This document shows positions 46,331 through 57,843 of a stretch of 64,000 bases of DNA, one piece after another; within the stretch, counting starts at the first letter, position 1; every line of letters begins with the position of its first letter. The notes beneath the pieces were generated by a model. That model had not been told where the DNA came from. It ran no database searches and worked only from the letters and a program-made list of their open reading frames with translations. A program made the translations under genes and the position numbers. Where the stretch lies: the NCBI GenBank assembly GCA_018697195.1, contig CM031869.1:16339203-16403202 (forward strand), read 5' to 3'. The DNA is from Certhia americana. Its lineage: Eukaryota; Chordata; Aves; Passeriformes; Certhiidae.

Positions 46331-49300
46331 ATTAAATACTATTTTAAACCGAAGGGATAGAATATCTAATTAAGATAGAAAAAAGGTTTGGGGAAGGGTA
46401 TTGTTGAGGGGATTAGAGAAATGGTTTACAATTCATGTTGACTGAGGCGGGGCCCCCTGAATGTATTAGGTATATTAGTAATGGGGATGGGAAAAATCTC
46501 TCAACAAGCAGATCTGAAGTTTAGGGAAGGGTTTCTTTAGGGTGACTCTAAGGCTTCCAGACTCCAGAGTGAAGTATAGGAATGAAGCCAGGGAAATCAA
46601 GGAGATTGAGGACAAGCTTTTGGAGCTGCGCTGGAGCTTTTGGAGCTGCTCCCAGGCTGTGCCATGCTCCCAGTGCTGGTGTGGAGTTGCTCCAGCAACA
46701 AAGGGGCTGCAGGGCTTGAGGAGCCCAGGGATGGCAAAGCAGTGAGGGGGAAGAGGATCTGCGTGGTCCAGGGCCTCCTGGATGGTGGGAGCAAGGGAAG
46801 TCCTGTCATGGAAGAGTGCAGACAGTGGCCCCATGGTACACCGTGTGCTGCAGGAGTCCATCCCTGAGCCCTGGCTGAGCTGCTGCTGGAGCCCTGGAGA
46901 ACACATGGCAGGAGCTTGGGTGCCTTGGTGTCCCTGGAGCAAAGCCTCAGTGTATGGACAGGGCTGGCTGGAACTGTCAGGGGGTTTCTTTGGCAATTCC
47001 TCAGTAACCTGGGATGATTTTCCCATATTTTGCAGCCAGTTCTCACTCTTAACACAGAGCTACAGTAAAACTCTTCCACCTAAAGACCTCTCCTATAGAA
47101 GTCAATTTTTGACTGATATCATTCTACTGCTTATTTCATTTGATATACAGAGACAGTTAGTGAAATATGTATGCTATATTATATTAAAGAGAAATGTAAC
47201 CTTCAATTGGTATCTGATGTGCACTTTGCAATAACTGCTATTAGTTGTCTATAAAACTCCTAGACATCACTTGATTTTATTACCATGATATTATTTTACT
47301 TGGGAACATATAGGAAGAGTGGTAATTGCAGGTCTTCAAATGCTTACTGGGAAATATTTAACACAGAATGTTTTATTTATTAGCATAAAGAGACACAACG
47401 GATTGTTGGTGATTAAAGTGATGATACTGCTGCCATACTTGTCAAAAATATAGAACCTAATTCAATAGAAAGGCGACAGTCAGTCTCCATGTTGATCTAT
47501 GCTGCAGCAAACTGCCTCTGAAAGCAGTACAAAGCCTGAATTGGCCTCTTAATTTTATGCTCTAGGGCATAGTATAAAAAAGGGAATTCTTTATAAGTGC
47601 CTATAATTGCATGTTACCAGAACCTAAAATATACGCCAAATTTTTGAAATCATAAGTGTTAAGTTTTCCATTTCAATTGCTTCCCCTCATCCTCCAAAAA
47701 AATCATCAAAACAGAAGAGCTTTAAAATGCCTTACTGTCCCACATCATTAATAAAATATAGAGTATACTCAACCTTTAATTGCAAATGTACATTTTGAAA
47801 GAAAATACTTTTTAAAAAATAACTGCTTTTCCTTCTCTCATGGGTATCAGGCACTGGACCCACTGGCTGCACTATACACATCACTCTCTGTTTTGCAGTG
47901 CTGTGTATCAAACAGCAGTAATGTCCTGCCTGACTTGGGTCTGCTTGGATGGGCTGGACTATTGTTTCTCTCCCTGAGCTGGGGAAGGCTGGGAATTAGG
48001 CAAATTGTGCAGATCACTGCGTATTAAAAGGAGGGAAGCATCCCCACAGCCCTCAAGTGGGTTTGGGGTCACTCAACCCAGGCTGGTGATGTTGGGAAAT
48101 GCCAACCTCCTGCCATCTCCCAGAGGTCAGTGTGGTGATGCCAGGGAGGTGGGTTAGTCCACTCAGGTGGAACAGCTTTCCACTGGGAGTCTGATGTGGG
48201 AAGGGCTTGTGTCCTTCCTTTGCCCTGTGCTAAAATTGGATTCACTTTGCACAGACACAAATCAGCATTTGCCTTGAAAAAAGTTCAATGTATCTCCCCT
48301 GTCACCTTCCTTGCATAGATCAGTGTTTACAACTTCACTCCTCTGAACAGACAGCAGGGAAAAAAAAATAAGATTAACCATTTTGTACACTTGATGGCTT
48401 CATTGGACAGGCAATAAATCAATACAATTGAATTGAAGCAAATAGTGTTCAAATGCTATTATCTGTCTCTCTGCTATTGAGCTGGGATCCTCAGAATGAC
48501 ATAGAGAGATCCCTCCAGCTCCAGGATTCCCTTCCCTAGGAAACCTGCAGGATTCAATCTGCTCCAGGGCTAACCTGAACCCACTGGGCAGCCTGCACTT
48601 TGCTGCAGATTTAATCCTTTCTGGGTTTGTTTAACCTCCTCCATTCTGGGTTTGCTGTTCCATGATTCAGTTGAGTCCAAGCAGAAAATAATCTTAAACA
48701 CTAACACTGGTGACAGTGTGAGACACTGTGCTCATCATGAGAGGAGAAGTCTGCTGGCAGAGCCAAGGGTGGCAATGCTGTGTGCTTCACGAAATGTTTC
48801 CAGGGCTGAAAGCAGAGGCTTTGAAGAACTCATCTGCTCCTCTGTGTATTTGTTGCTCTCTTGCAGTGAGACCACAAGCAAAGGTCTGGCTGCTGCGCTC
48901 CTGAAATTGTGGCTATTTTTTTATTTAGACCTGCTTGGAGAGCCCAGGGATTTTACCAAGGAATTTCCTGGCGTTCCCTGCCTGGCTCCCTGTCTGTATT
49001 TATAGAGATTCTCAGGATAGATGATGGCCCTGGGAAGTTTGATTTTTGCAGAAAATAAGTAATCTGTAAGAGCTTAAGATACTCAAAAGGCCTAATTTAA
49101 TGTTGGTTAAATGGGCCTGACTACAGAACAGCCGCTGATAAGTCACACCTTCATAAAAGCAAGGTAAATCCAGCCAAAACCTGCACACTGCAAGGACAGA
49201 GGTTGAGTTCAGGACTTCATGTCTTGAAGCAATGTAAATTGCAAAACAGCAACGTTTTGTTAGCACAATGTTCTGTTTCTCTAGCACAGGGTTCAGTGTT

Positions 49301-49335
49301 TGGGAGCCACGCTCCCGTAGGAATACGGTTTGGGC
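46331..49335. other. Intergenic sequence
   Basis: I see no exon or recognisable mobile element. AT-rich unique sequence predominates at 47030-47820. Confidence 0.5.
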
Positions 49336-49624
49336 GCTGTCCCCAGGTTCCTGTCCCGCTTCCGTCCCCAGGTTTTTCTTGTTACCGGAGCTCTGTCCTC
49401 AGATCCTGTCCCCAGGCTTTGTCCCCCCGGCCCTGTCCCCCAGTCCTATCCCGAGCTCTGTCCCCATACCCTGTCCCCAGACCCTGTCCCCAGTCCTTGT
49501 CTCCTCTCCCGCCCGTCCCGTGCCGGGCTCCGTCCCTGCTCCGTCCCCCGGCTCCGTCCCCGGGCTCCGTCCCCGGGCTCCGTCCCCGGGCTCCGTCCCC
49601 GGGCTCCGTCCCCGGGCTCCGTGT
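49336..49624 (+). repeat. GC-rich minisatellite ending in exact 13-bp units
   Basis: Begins as degenerate CTGTCCCCAGGC-like units and ends as exact tandem copies of GGGCTCCGTCCCC (starting 49562, 49575, 49588, 49601 and a partial at 49614). The homogeneous 3' end suggests recent expansion. Frames over it, rich in Pro/Ser/Arg on + and Gly/Asp/Thr on -, are artefacts because 13 is not a multiple of 3. Confidence 0.93.
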
Positions 49625-52600
49625 GAGATGTGCGGTTCCGGAGCGCCCTCTGGTGCCCGGACATCGCCACGGCCCTGCCCTGCCCCGCCCGGCGCTCGGC
49701 TCTAACTCATCCCCACCCACGAGGGGTCCCCGGAGCCAGTCCTCAACCTGAAACGCCCGGCCATGAACTGGGCTTGAGCGAGCTCCCAGACTTTGCATTA
49801 GATACAGAAGAAATCTGCTGATCTGATATGACATCAGAGCCCAGAGCTGTGATGGAAATGATTACATGTTGCTGTTGATGAGAAGACCTGGAGCATGGGG
49901 TCTTGGAGAGCAGGGGGTTGTCTCAGCGGTGACACTGCTCTTGCTCAGTGGGGATCCCGGTGCAGAACATGGCTGTAGAGCAGATCCAAGCATTCCAATA
50001 TATCAACAAGAAACAAGTGAGCCAAAATCATTGTTGTTTTACGTCCAGTGGGTTTATCTGGAAGATGTTAGATGATATTCTTACACAGACTAGTGACATT
50101 TATATTAGCTGAGAGTCTGATCTATTTTTCACTTACATGGAATGACTTTTTTTTAAGGTCTATTAGTTTTGGAAACATAAGTCTCCAAAAATGCTGTGTC
50201 CTGTAAAACAAAACCAGTGGAACCTCTGCAGGCCAGAGGCCTCAACACCACCGGGAGGAGCAGTTTTACAGCTTTAGAGAGCAGGTGTGTTATGGGATGG
50301 TTCTAGGATCACAGTGGCTCTGCAGGGACCTTGGTTACTGGCAGCAGGTGGCAATAAAGTCTGCCAGGTCTAACAAATGCGTGTCAGAGAGCCCCTCAGT
50401 TACTTTTGCTCCTCAATGGCCTGAATTATGTCCGATACAACCTGTTGTGAACACCACAATTATCATGACAGCATATGAAGGGATGGCATTGGACCTCATG
50501 GACCCTGAAGAGCTGGTCCACCTGGTGTCCTGATCAGCTCCAGCATGCCATGTGCCACTTGCTCTGAGGGATGCCTGCGCACATGGAGGTGTTCCAGCCA
50601 CAAGCCAAGACCAGAACATACAAGATGATGCAGGTGGGTGTGACACAGTGGCAGCATGTAGGTGCGGTACAAGACAGATAGGAACTCTTATTTCTGAGGT
50701 TGCTGTCAGCACTCAGATTTCCAAATTCTAGATGAAATTGAAGAATTTCTTCTTGAGGAAGCTGAGAGCTAACACACCACAGGGCCCCAACCACTGGTAA
50801 ACCTAACACCCACTTTTTGATAGCCTACATCTCACAGACATGCACCATTCACAACCTGGTTCTCAGCTGGTTTGGGAAATGCAGATAATTAAACATGGGG
50901 TCTGTGTGTTTTTCATTTATGTCATCCAGGAACAAGGCCACTGGGTAACCTTTCTCCAGGGATTAGTTTTCTCTACTACAGGATACAGATGTGAGATGAG
51001 CATTGAGATAATTGTGTGAGTATTTTGTCACCTTTCTGTCTTTACCTGCTGCAGATTACCGCCAGCAGTACAACAGAGACTTCACCTGAAGTAGGTTTCC
51101 AATGCAGGTGACAGTACAAGCATGTAGGAGCCCCTGCCATCAGTGAACAGCCTTCCACTGTGGGATTGCCAAAGCTGGCTGCACCTGGGTGGAAACAGAC
51201 AGCTGGAATATCCTATACCTCTGCTCTATGTGACCATCCTCAAAACTGGACTCTGTTCTGGACATGGGTGTTGCATCCAGAACTGCGGGGCCCACTGGGC
51301 TGGAGCCCAGCCTGAATCCAAGGGCTCTTGAGCTGCAGGTGCTGGGAACATCTGTCTCTGTGACACCAGGTCATGCTGAGTGCTCAGCCAGCCCAGTGTC
51401 TCCAACAGTGCCTGGAAAAAATGTGTGAGAAAAAACTAAGATTACAGTGATCTTTTCCCCAGAATATCTTTCAAACTGTTTAAGGATTTTTTGAGCCACA
51501 GAACAGCATCTTTTGCCTATTCTCCCTTGCTGCTTTTTCCTTTCCCATGAGCATGTCTGATGCTCATGAAGTTCTGACGTCCCCAGCATCCTGTGGCAGT
51601 GATTTGAACAGCTCTGCTACGTGTTGGTGAGGATCTGCCTCATTATTTTTTTTATATTTAATCTGCCACCTACAAGTTCCATTTTATGTCCTCTATTTCT
51701 TGTATTAGGGGAGACATCAGACAGTTGTTTCTTGTTTGCCATGCTTCTTGTTATTGAACATCTCTTTATTTTGCCTTTTTTTCCCCAACACGACTATTGC
51801 TACCTACAGTAGTCAATATGTGGTTGTACCCCCCACTCATACACTGACCTAATGATATTTGCTATTTATCTCCCAGAGATTTCTACCATTCAATTTGATT
51901 TTGACTTTTGCAGTGCTTCACACAGATCAGAGCTGTGTATTACATCTCTAAACTCACATTTGTAATCAGAGATGCAACCAGAGCCCATTGTTTCATCTGT
52001 AAGATTTTCAAAACTGTTGTTTGAAAATGTAATAAATGTTCATTTGTTCAGTAAATATCTTTGTCAAAAAGCCTGTAAGCACGTACATATACATATTGAT
52101 ATACATGCAATCATATCAAATGATCTGTGGGTGTTTTTTGTGCAGGAGCCAGTAACCCACCCTGGAATGCTGCTGTGATGATAAAACCCCACCCCACTGC
52201 CCCAGCTGAACACGTTCAACCCAGCTTGCAGTACAGTTGCTCACATTAGATAAGCTCAGGAAAGTCCAAGAAATAATTGATTCATGTGTATGGCTTTAAC
52301 TATACATCATGTTCTGCATGGCTTTGGAGTGCTTTTGAAAGACCTTTTGCAGGTTTGTCTCTGCACATTTGAGAACTGTGTTCCAGATCCTTGTGTATAA
52401 CCACATGGCTTCAGATTCCTGGTTTCCGAGAGTGCCCTCTAGCACAAGCTGGGAACAGGAAACTGTTTTAGCCTAAATGATCAAGCAGAAATACAAAAAC
52501 CTGCCACATGTATCCCATATAGTGTGGTTTTCCTAGCCATGACCTTATTGATGGAGGAGGTGCTTGATGCATCAAAATTCTGTAGCAAGAGCAGTCAGAA

Positions 52601-54375
52601 ACTTGGTGTCCTTCTGTTTCCTCCCCCGTAGAACCTTGGGCCTGCAAGATACCCTAATGAAGAGCCAAGGCACTGAGAGAAGGCAGTAGTGAAATTTGCA
52701 CATTGTCCTGGCTAGGGAGAGTAGAGGCACAAAATTATACTGCAATCAACGTGATACCCTTTCTTCCTTTTTATCCACCACAGGGGCCCCAGAGACTCTT
52801 ATGGAGAGGGTGAAATGCAGCAGTGCAGGAGCTGGGATGATAACAATGCATCAACCTCTCCAGGTTTGTAAAAAAAAAATCTGTGGATCCAGCAGATTTT
52901 TTTTTTTTTGTGGGTTTTTTTTGCAGGGGGTGTAATGGGGAAAAGGACCCACTGTGCTTTGGAGGTGTGGAGCTGCCTGTCTGCCTGTGCTCTAAGTTGA
53001 GAGATCAGAAATAATGTTGGCCAAGCTTTTGACTCTCCTGACACTGTATTATGAGCTGTGCATGCCAGTGAGACCCTGGTGACAAAACACCACCTTTGAC
53101 TGGTGTGCAGGAGGTCCTTACACAACATGTTGACTGCAGTCAAACATAGCAGAGAGCCAAGGGAAGGATGAGAGGGATTATTTTCTTTCCCTGGGCATAT
53201 TTATTTTAAATGTGGAATCTGCCCAAGAGGGCAGGCAAGATTCTCACTGAGCCAAATGGGGTCTGGAACACAACTCTGCCAATTTTCTGGCCTGGGATTT
53301 AGTTTGGATCACGCCATCCCAGCTCTGATGTCTGTGACTTTGGCCAAGGACAATCAGCCTCCCCATACAAGACCTTCCAGTAAACAACCCTCTAGTTTGA
53401 AGGGTGTAGTGGGTAGGTGCAGACAGGCAAACCTCACCTGGGACACCTGGGGCATGGATGAAACTCGGGAGAAGGTAGGCAGCCATGTAGGAAGCTGATT
53501 TGGGATCACTAGATGGTGCTGTCGACCTTGAAATGGGAAGTGACAGCGCTGCAATAAGGGAACATCTTTCCTGGATTTATAGCCAGAGAATCTGCACAAA
53601 GTTAAGGTTGACTAACAGCATCCTGCATGTTACTCAAACACCAAATGGACCTGCCGGTCAGGCTCTGACAGTGAAGCTGTAGAAATGGAGTATAACTAAC
53701 ACAGGAGAATCAGGAACTGGACATGATCGTGCTGTGCCCCACCCCATGGCCTTATGTCTGCTCTTCTAGACCCTGCAAGAATCATGGGGCACAGGGACAA
53801 TATTTCAAAGCTTGTGCTGCAGGAGGAGTAAATGTGAAAAGTGACCATCAGAACAGGCTACTTTGGAGTCCCACTTGTCTCCCATCTCCATGACCTTGGC
53901 TGCCCGTGGGTGGTCAGCAGAACTCAAGCACCCTGGCAGTGATGCAGAACATAATTTTGGGATTGAGCTCACGGGATTTAACAAGCAGAGTAGTGCTGTG
54001 GGCTGGCAGCAGGTATAGTATCAGTACACAGCAGCAATTGATGTTGCAGGGGGAGTTGTGGCTCATGGGACGAGGGCATCTGCCATTGCTGGGGAGAGGA
54101 CATTAGGTGCAGTCTGCCTCACCAGCTTTACAGACACATGGCTTATGGAGCTCTTTGCTGCCACCCCCCTTCCTGACACATCAGCACCACCAACTCCAAA
54201 CTCCTATTGCTCCTTCTATTGGGAGGTGCCTTGCCTTTGGGACATGCAGGGCACAGGAAGTTTTAAAGTATCCTGGCTTTTCTCCCAGTTTCAGTCAGGA
54301 CAAGATTAATTTTTGCAGTAGCCAGGAAGGGGCATGGCCAGAGAATAGCCTAGAGGCTATTCTGCACTGAATATT
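49625..54375. other. Intergenic sequence
   Basis: I see no supportable exon. Short A/T runs lie near 52872-52922. Several open frames of 60-110 codons show no family features, and no splice structure links them. Confidence 0.5.
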
Positions 54376-54378
54376 TAA

Positions 54379-54432
54379 AGAAAAAAAAAAAAAAAGACCA
54401 AAAAAATAAAGAAGAAAGAAAGAAAGAGAGAA
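54379..54432 (+). repeat. A-rich / (GAAA)n tract
   Basis: A run of 16 A, then ACCAAAAAAATAAAGAAG and GAAA units. It may be the tail of an old retroposed sequence, but no body can be recognised on its 5' side. Confidence 0.8.
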
Positions 54433-57360
54433 ATTTCAGGCTATCTCAATTTTTACTGCTGGGATACTGACACATGTAATCTGTCTGTGTAACCTTCTTA
54501 TCATCACTGCAATACCTGAGTGCTTCCCCTGTGGAGTGGACATCCTGGCTCATCTGTCATTACTCCTTTTTACAGTTGTATTTCTAAAATTGGGCCCTAA
54601 TAGGAGAAGGATGCCCTGAAAGCTCTGTGCAAAACCATAGAAAAGATGGAGCAGCACCAGCTCAGGCTGCCATAAGCAGAAGCTGGGTCACCAGCCTTCC
54701 TCTGCTCCCCTTATGCAGCATTCTTTGGTGCTGAAGGACCTTCTGATGCAGCTCTTCATGCTGCTCTGCATGAATAATGTGCTACAGGCAAAGCTGGGGA
54801 TGGAACAGGCACGACAGAAAGAGGGAAGGTGAAGAAAACTTCCAGTGCCACTTATAGCGGGGTCAGCAGCAAAAAGCAGATTTGAGGTAAGAAAGAAGAC
54901 AATCAGCTAAGGATGGTACCTCCATCACAGCTCCCTGTCCTGAACTGGCTGCAAACCAGCCTGGAGATGAGGGGAAATTACAAATTCAAGGCCAAATCTT
55001 CTCAAAGAAGCCCTGGGAAATGCAGCTTTCACCAGTGTTCAGGGTGTTCACCTGGCACCCAGCAGGGTGGCTCTGTCCCAGCTGCCACCCCAATGCCTGG
55101 GGTGGCACTTTGCTCCTGCTGGTACCCCCAATTCATGGGGTGAGGACAGCTAATGCCTGCCTCTTGCTGCCCTATCTGGGGATGGCAATATGCATTTGTT
55201 TCAGACTAAAGTGAAATATTTGGATTTTCTGTTGTGCAAGTGATCTTTTTTTTTTGAGAACAAGAAGGGTGTTTTGATGCCCTTATGATTTTGGCCCTTA
55301 GTTCACTGGACAGAGACTGTTGACTAGTGAAGGGAGGAGAAGCCTGGTGGAGAGGTTATGCGACAGCCTTGGGGCAGGGCAGCTGAAGATTATTTCGTTA
55401 TGTCAGTGTGTAAATTAAGATTGCATAGGAAATCTTTACCATCTGTATAGCTTACGATTGCTTGACTACAGCTGTGCTGTGGTTTTAACCATGTTTAAAA
55501 TACAATTTCCTAAGTTTTATAAAAGCTCACTAAAGAGAGAATTCCATTAAGGGAAACTCTGATTTTCCCCTAGTTGTCCCTGTACAGCTGTTTCTAAATC
55601 ACCTGTAAGCCTTTTCTCCTATGCCGAGTATTACACAGCTGAGCAAAGTAAAATGATCGATATTGTTATGGACTTCTTGTCCTAGTACCATGGCAGAAAT
55701 AATAAATGTCATGATATATGACAGCCCTTCTAAAGCCCAATGGAGCCAAACAAGACACAGTAAGCATATATCTCCTACTTCCTGCCCTGTTTTGCTTCTC
55801 TGTGTCTGTCCTTTGTTTCCTCCCACATTTATTTCCTCTGTAATGGAAGACTGTAATTGTATTAAAAGTGACTCTGCACACAGGAGGACATGCTGTGGTT
55901 GCACTGTTCCCTTCAGCACACTGGGGGAACTTATGGAGCTGCAGTTTGCGAGCTCTTTGGTGCCCTGGGGTACAAGGTTTTGGTTGGGTTTGACCAGCAG
56001 CCATGTCCTCCTGTTGGCGTTACACCAGCTATGCATTCACTCCCTTCTACTATTTCTGTGTAGGATTCACCTTCCAGCTCCTGTCTAACATCTGGGTCAT
56101 GCCATAACTTCATCTGAAATTTTGATACTAGTTCCCATTTTCAAGCCAACCCAAACAAGTGCCACATCTGCATCTGCACAGCTCTTAAGGCTGAGATGTC
56201 TTATCAGTTAATGGTGCCTCTCTCTGCCGGGGACACCAGCCACTGCACTTGCTGGGATTTCTGCCTCTGCTGCTCCACAGATCCCTGTGTGGATCTTGTC
56301 CGTAGTTGCCACTCTTCCTACCCTAAGGGCCACCTTCAGCCATAATTACTTTGTAAAGATAATAAGAAATTAACCAAACCAAATGTTTGAAAATTAAATA
56401 AATGCTGTTTGTTCTCTGGTTCCTTGTGAGATTTCAAGGGGAGTAAATCACAGAATCACAGAATATCCATCCTCACTCATATGCTAAGCTGCACTCCGAT
56501 TTGTTCCTGTACCTTGTTTTCACACACAATTTAACTATTATTGAATTTTAGTCAGCCTGTGGCAATCCACCTGAAATACCTGAGTGGACAATGTGCCCTA
56601 ATGTTAATTGGATGGTAGGGAATCATATCCTGGTAAGACCATCGCTCAGGTAATCTCTGATTTGGAAAAGTAAATTGTATTTTTCAAATAGGAGACTTTA
56701 CACTCAAAACTAAGCTGCATGTGTATCCTGTGGAACTGTATTTGCTATTTACAAAGGGGCCAGCTTCGTGTAAGAGTGAGGAAGAGGAATCTCTGACAGG
56801 GTAAGTTTTATTTTCCCACTGTATCGTTTATTTTTCACTTCAGTTTGTCTAATTTCCAGCAGCATCTTTTAATGTTGTTCCTTTATGAATGCGAATGAAG
56901 GTAACACCACTACAAGTTACACATTTCAAATCAGTGGAGAGATAAGAGCACCAAGAGCCTATATACTTTTATTTTTGCAGATAAGCGTTCAGGTAAGTGT
57001 GAGATTAGCACACAACGGATCTGACTTGTGCGGCTCAGCCCCCGGACACAAAGGCCTGGAATGTGTGGATGGTGAACCCAGCCCCGGGCCAGCGATGGGC
57101 TCCCACTGCTAAGGCAAACAACTCTTTACAGGACTGGTAGCTCTACATATCAAACCAACCCTCTGACTTTTAACTTCGTTGTGACAGATTTCCCCGTGTG
57201 CTAATTCACATTAAAAAGTGGTTTGCTCCCATCATACACCCCAGTGTTTTTGTCCCTGGCCTACAGAGCCAGTGGCAAGGGAGCAGTAGCTTGGAATGGG
57301 AGCTCTTCCTAACAGGTAATGCACAGAAAAACGCCTGATTTCGTTCATTTATTATTTTAG
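54433..57360. other. Intergenic sequence upstream of NPM1
   Basis: I see no supportable exon. A possible CR1 tail remnant (TCACAGAATCACAGAAT, 56448-56464) is present without a recognisable CR1 body. Confidence 0.45.
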
Positions 57361-57779
57361 TCAAAGTTGACAGCAGCAACCTGCTCTCAGCACAGAGAGA
57401 GGAGAGCACATTCCACTGCAGCAGGGCTCTCCGGACAGCGGAGCCTCTGGGAAGCAAATCCTGTGCCAGGCCCGGGGCTGTGGCCGCGCCCCCATCGCTG
57501 TGCCCACGTGTGGCGCGACCGTGCAGGGGAAGGATGCGGTTCCACCAGGCTCTTGCACACGGCCCCGGCTCTGCCACGCCCCCTGGCGGCCCGGCCGGCT
57601 CCGCGCGCAACCAACCGTCCGCGTGCGCAGTGGCGGAGCGGGGGGCCGAGGGGCGGGCCCGGCGCGCGGCTCTCGCGAGACCACGAGGCTATATCAGCGA
57701 GTGGGCGGGGACGCGGCTTCCTTTAGTGCGCGTTCGCCCGCAGCTCTACATTCTCGGTCAGTCGCACCCCAGCCCCGCG
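57361..57779 (+). promoter_or_regulatory. NPM1: NPM1 promoter and 5' UTR
   Basis: CpG-rich housekeeping promoter. An E-box CACGTG lies at 57505-57510. The palindrome TCTCGCGAGA at 57671-57680 is a known core element of strong CpG-island promoters, recognised by Kaiso-type factors. A TATA-like TATATCA starts at 57690. About 27 bases further, C(TTCCTTT) at 57717-57724 fits a 5' TOP start, consistent with NPM1 being a translation-regulated TOP mRNA in mammals. A start near 57717 gives a 5' UTR of about 63 bases. The start site is inferred from spacing and sequence. Confidence 0.65.
57671..57680. promoter_or_regulatory. TCTCGCGAGA core promoter palindrome
   Basis: Exact ten-base palindrome TCTCGCGAGA, about 40 bases upstream of the inferred NPM1 start. 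In vertebrates this element marks active CpG-island promoters. Both the site and its position fit. Confidence 0.75.
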
Positions 57780-57843
57780 ATGGAGGACAGCGCCATGGAC
57801 ATGGAGAGCATGGGCCCCCTGCGCCCGCAGACGTTCCTCTTCG
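57780..57843 (+). CDS. NPM1: NPM1 coding exon 1
   Basis: Encodes the first 21 residues plus one base of Gly22. Start ATG at 57780 in CCGCGATGG; further in-frame ATGs follow at residues 6, 8 and 11. Donor GTAACG at 57844. Confidence 0.96.

Noticed and set aside
56448..56464. CR1 insertion at TCACAGAATCACAGAAT
   Set aside because: Only the 17-base tail motif is present; no CR1 body follows, so I kept it as a remark and not a feature.
24901..57360. A hidden protein gene between TLX3 and NPM1
   Set aside because: No chain of exons with matched phases or recognisable domain was found on either strand; only repeats, CpG patches and unique sequence.
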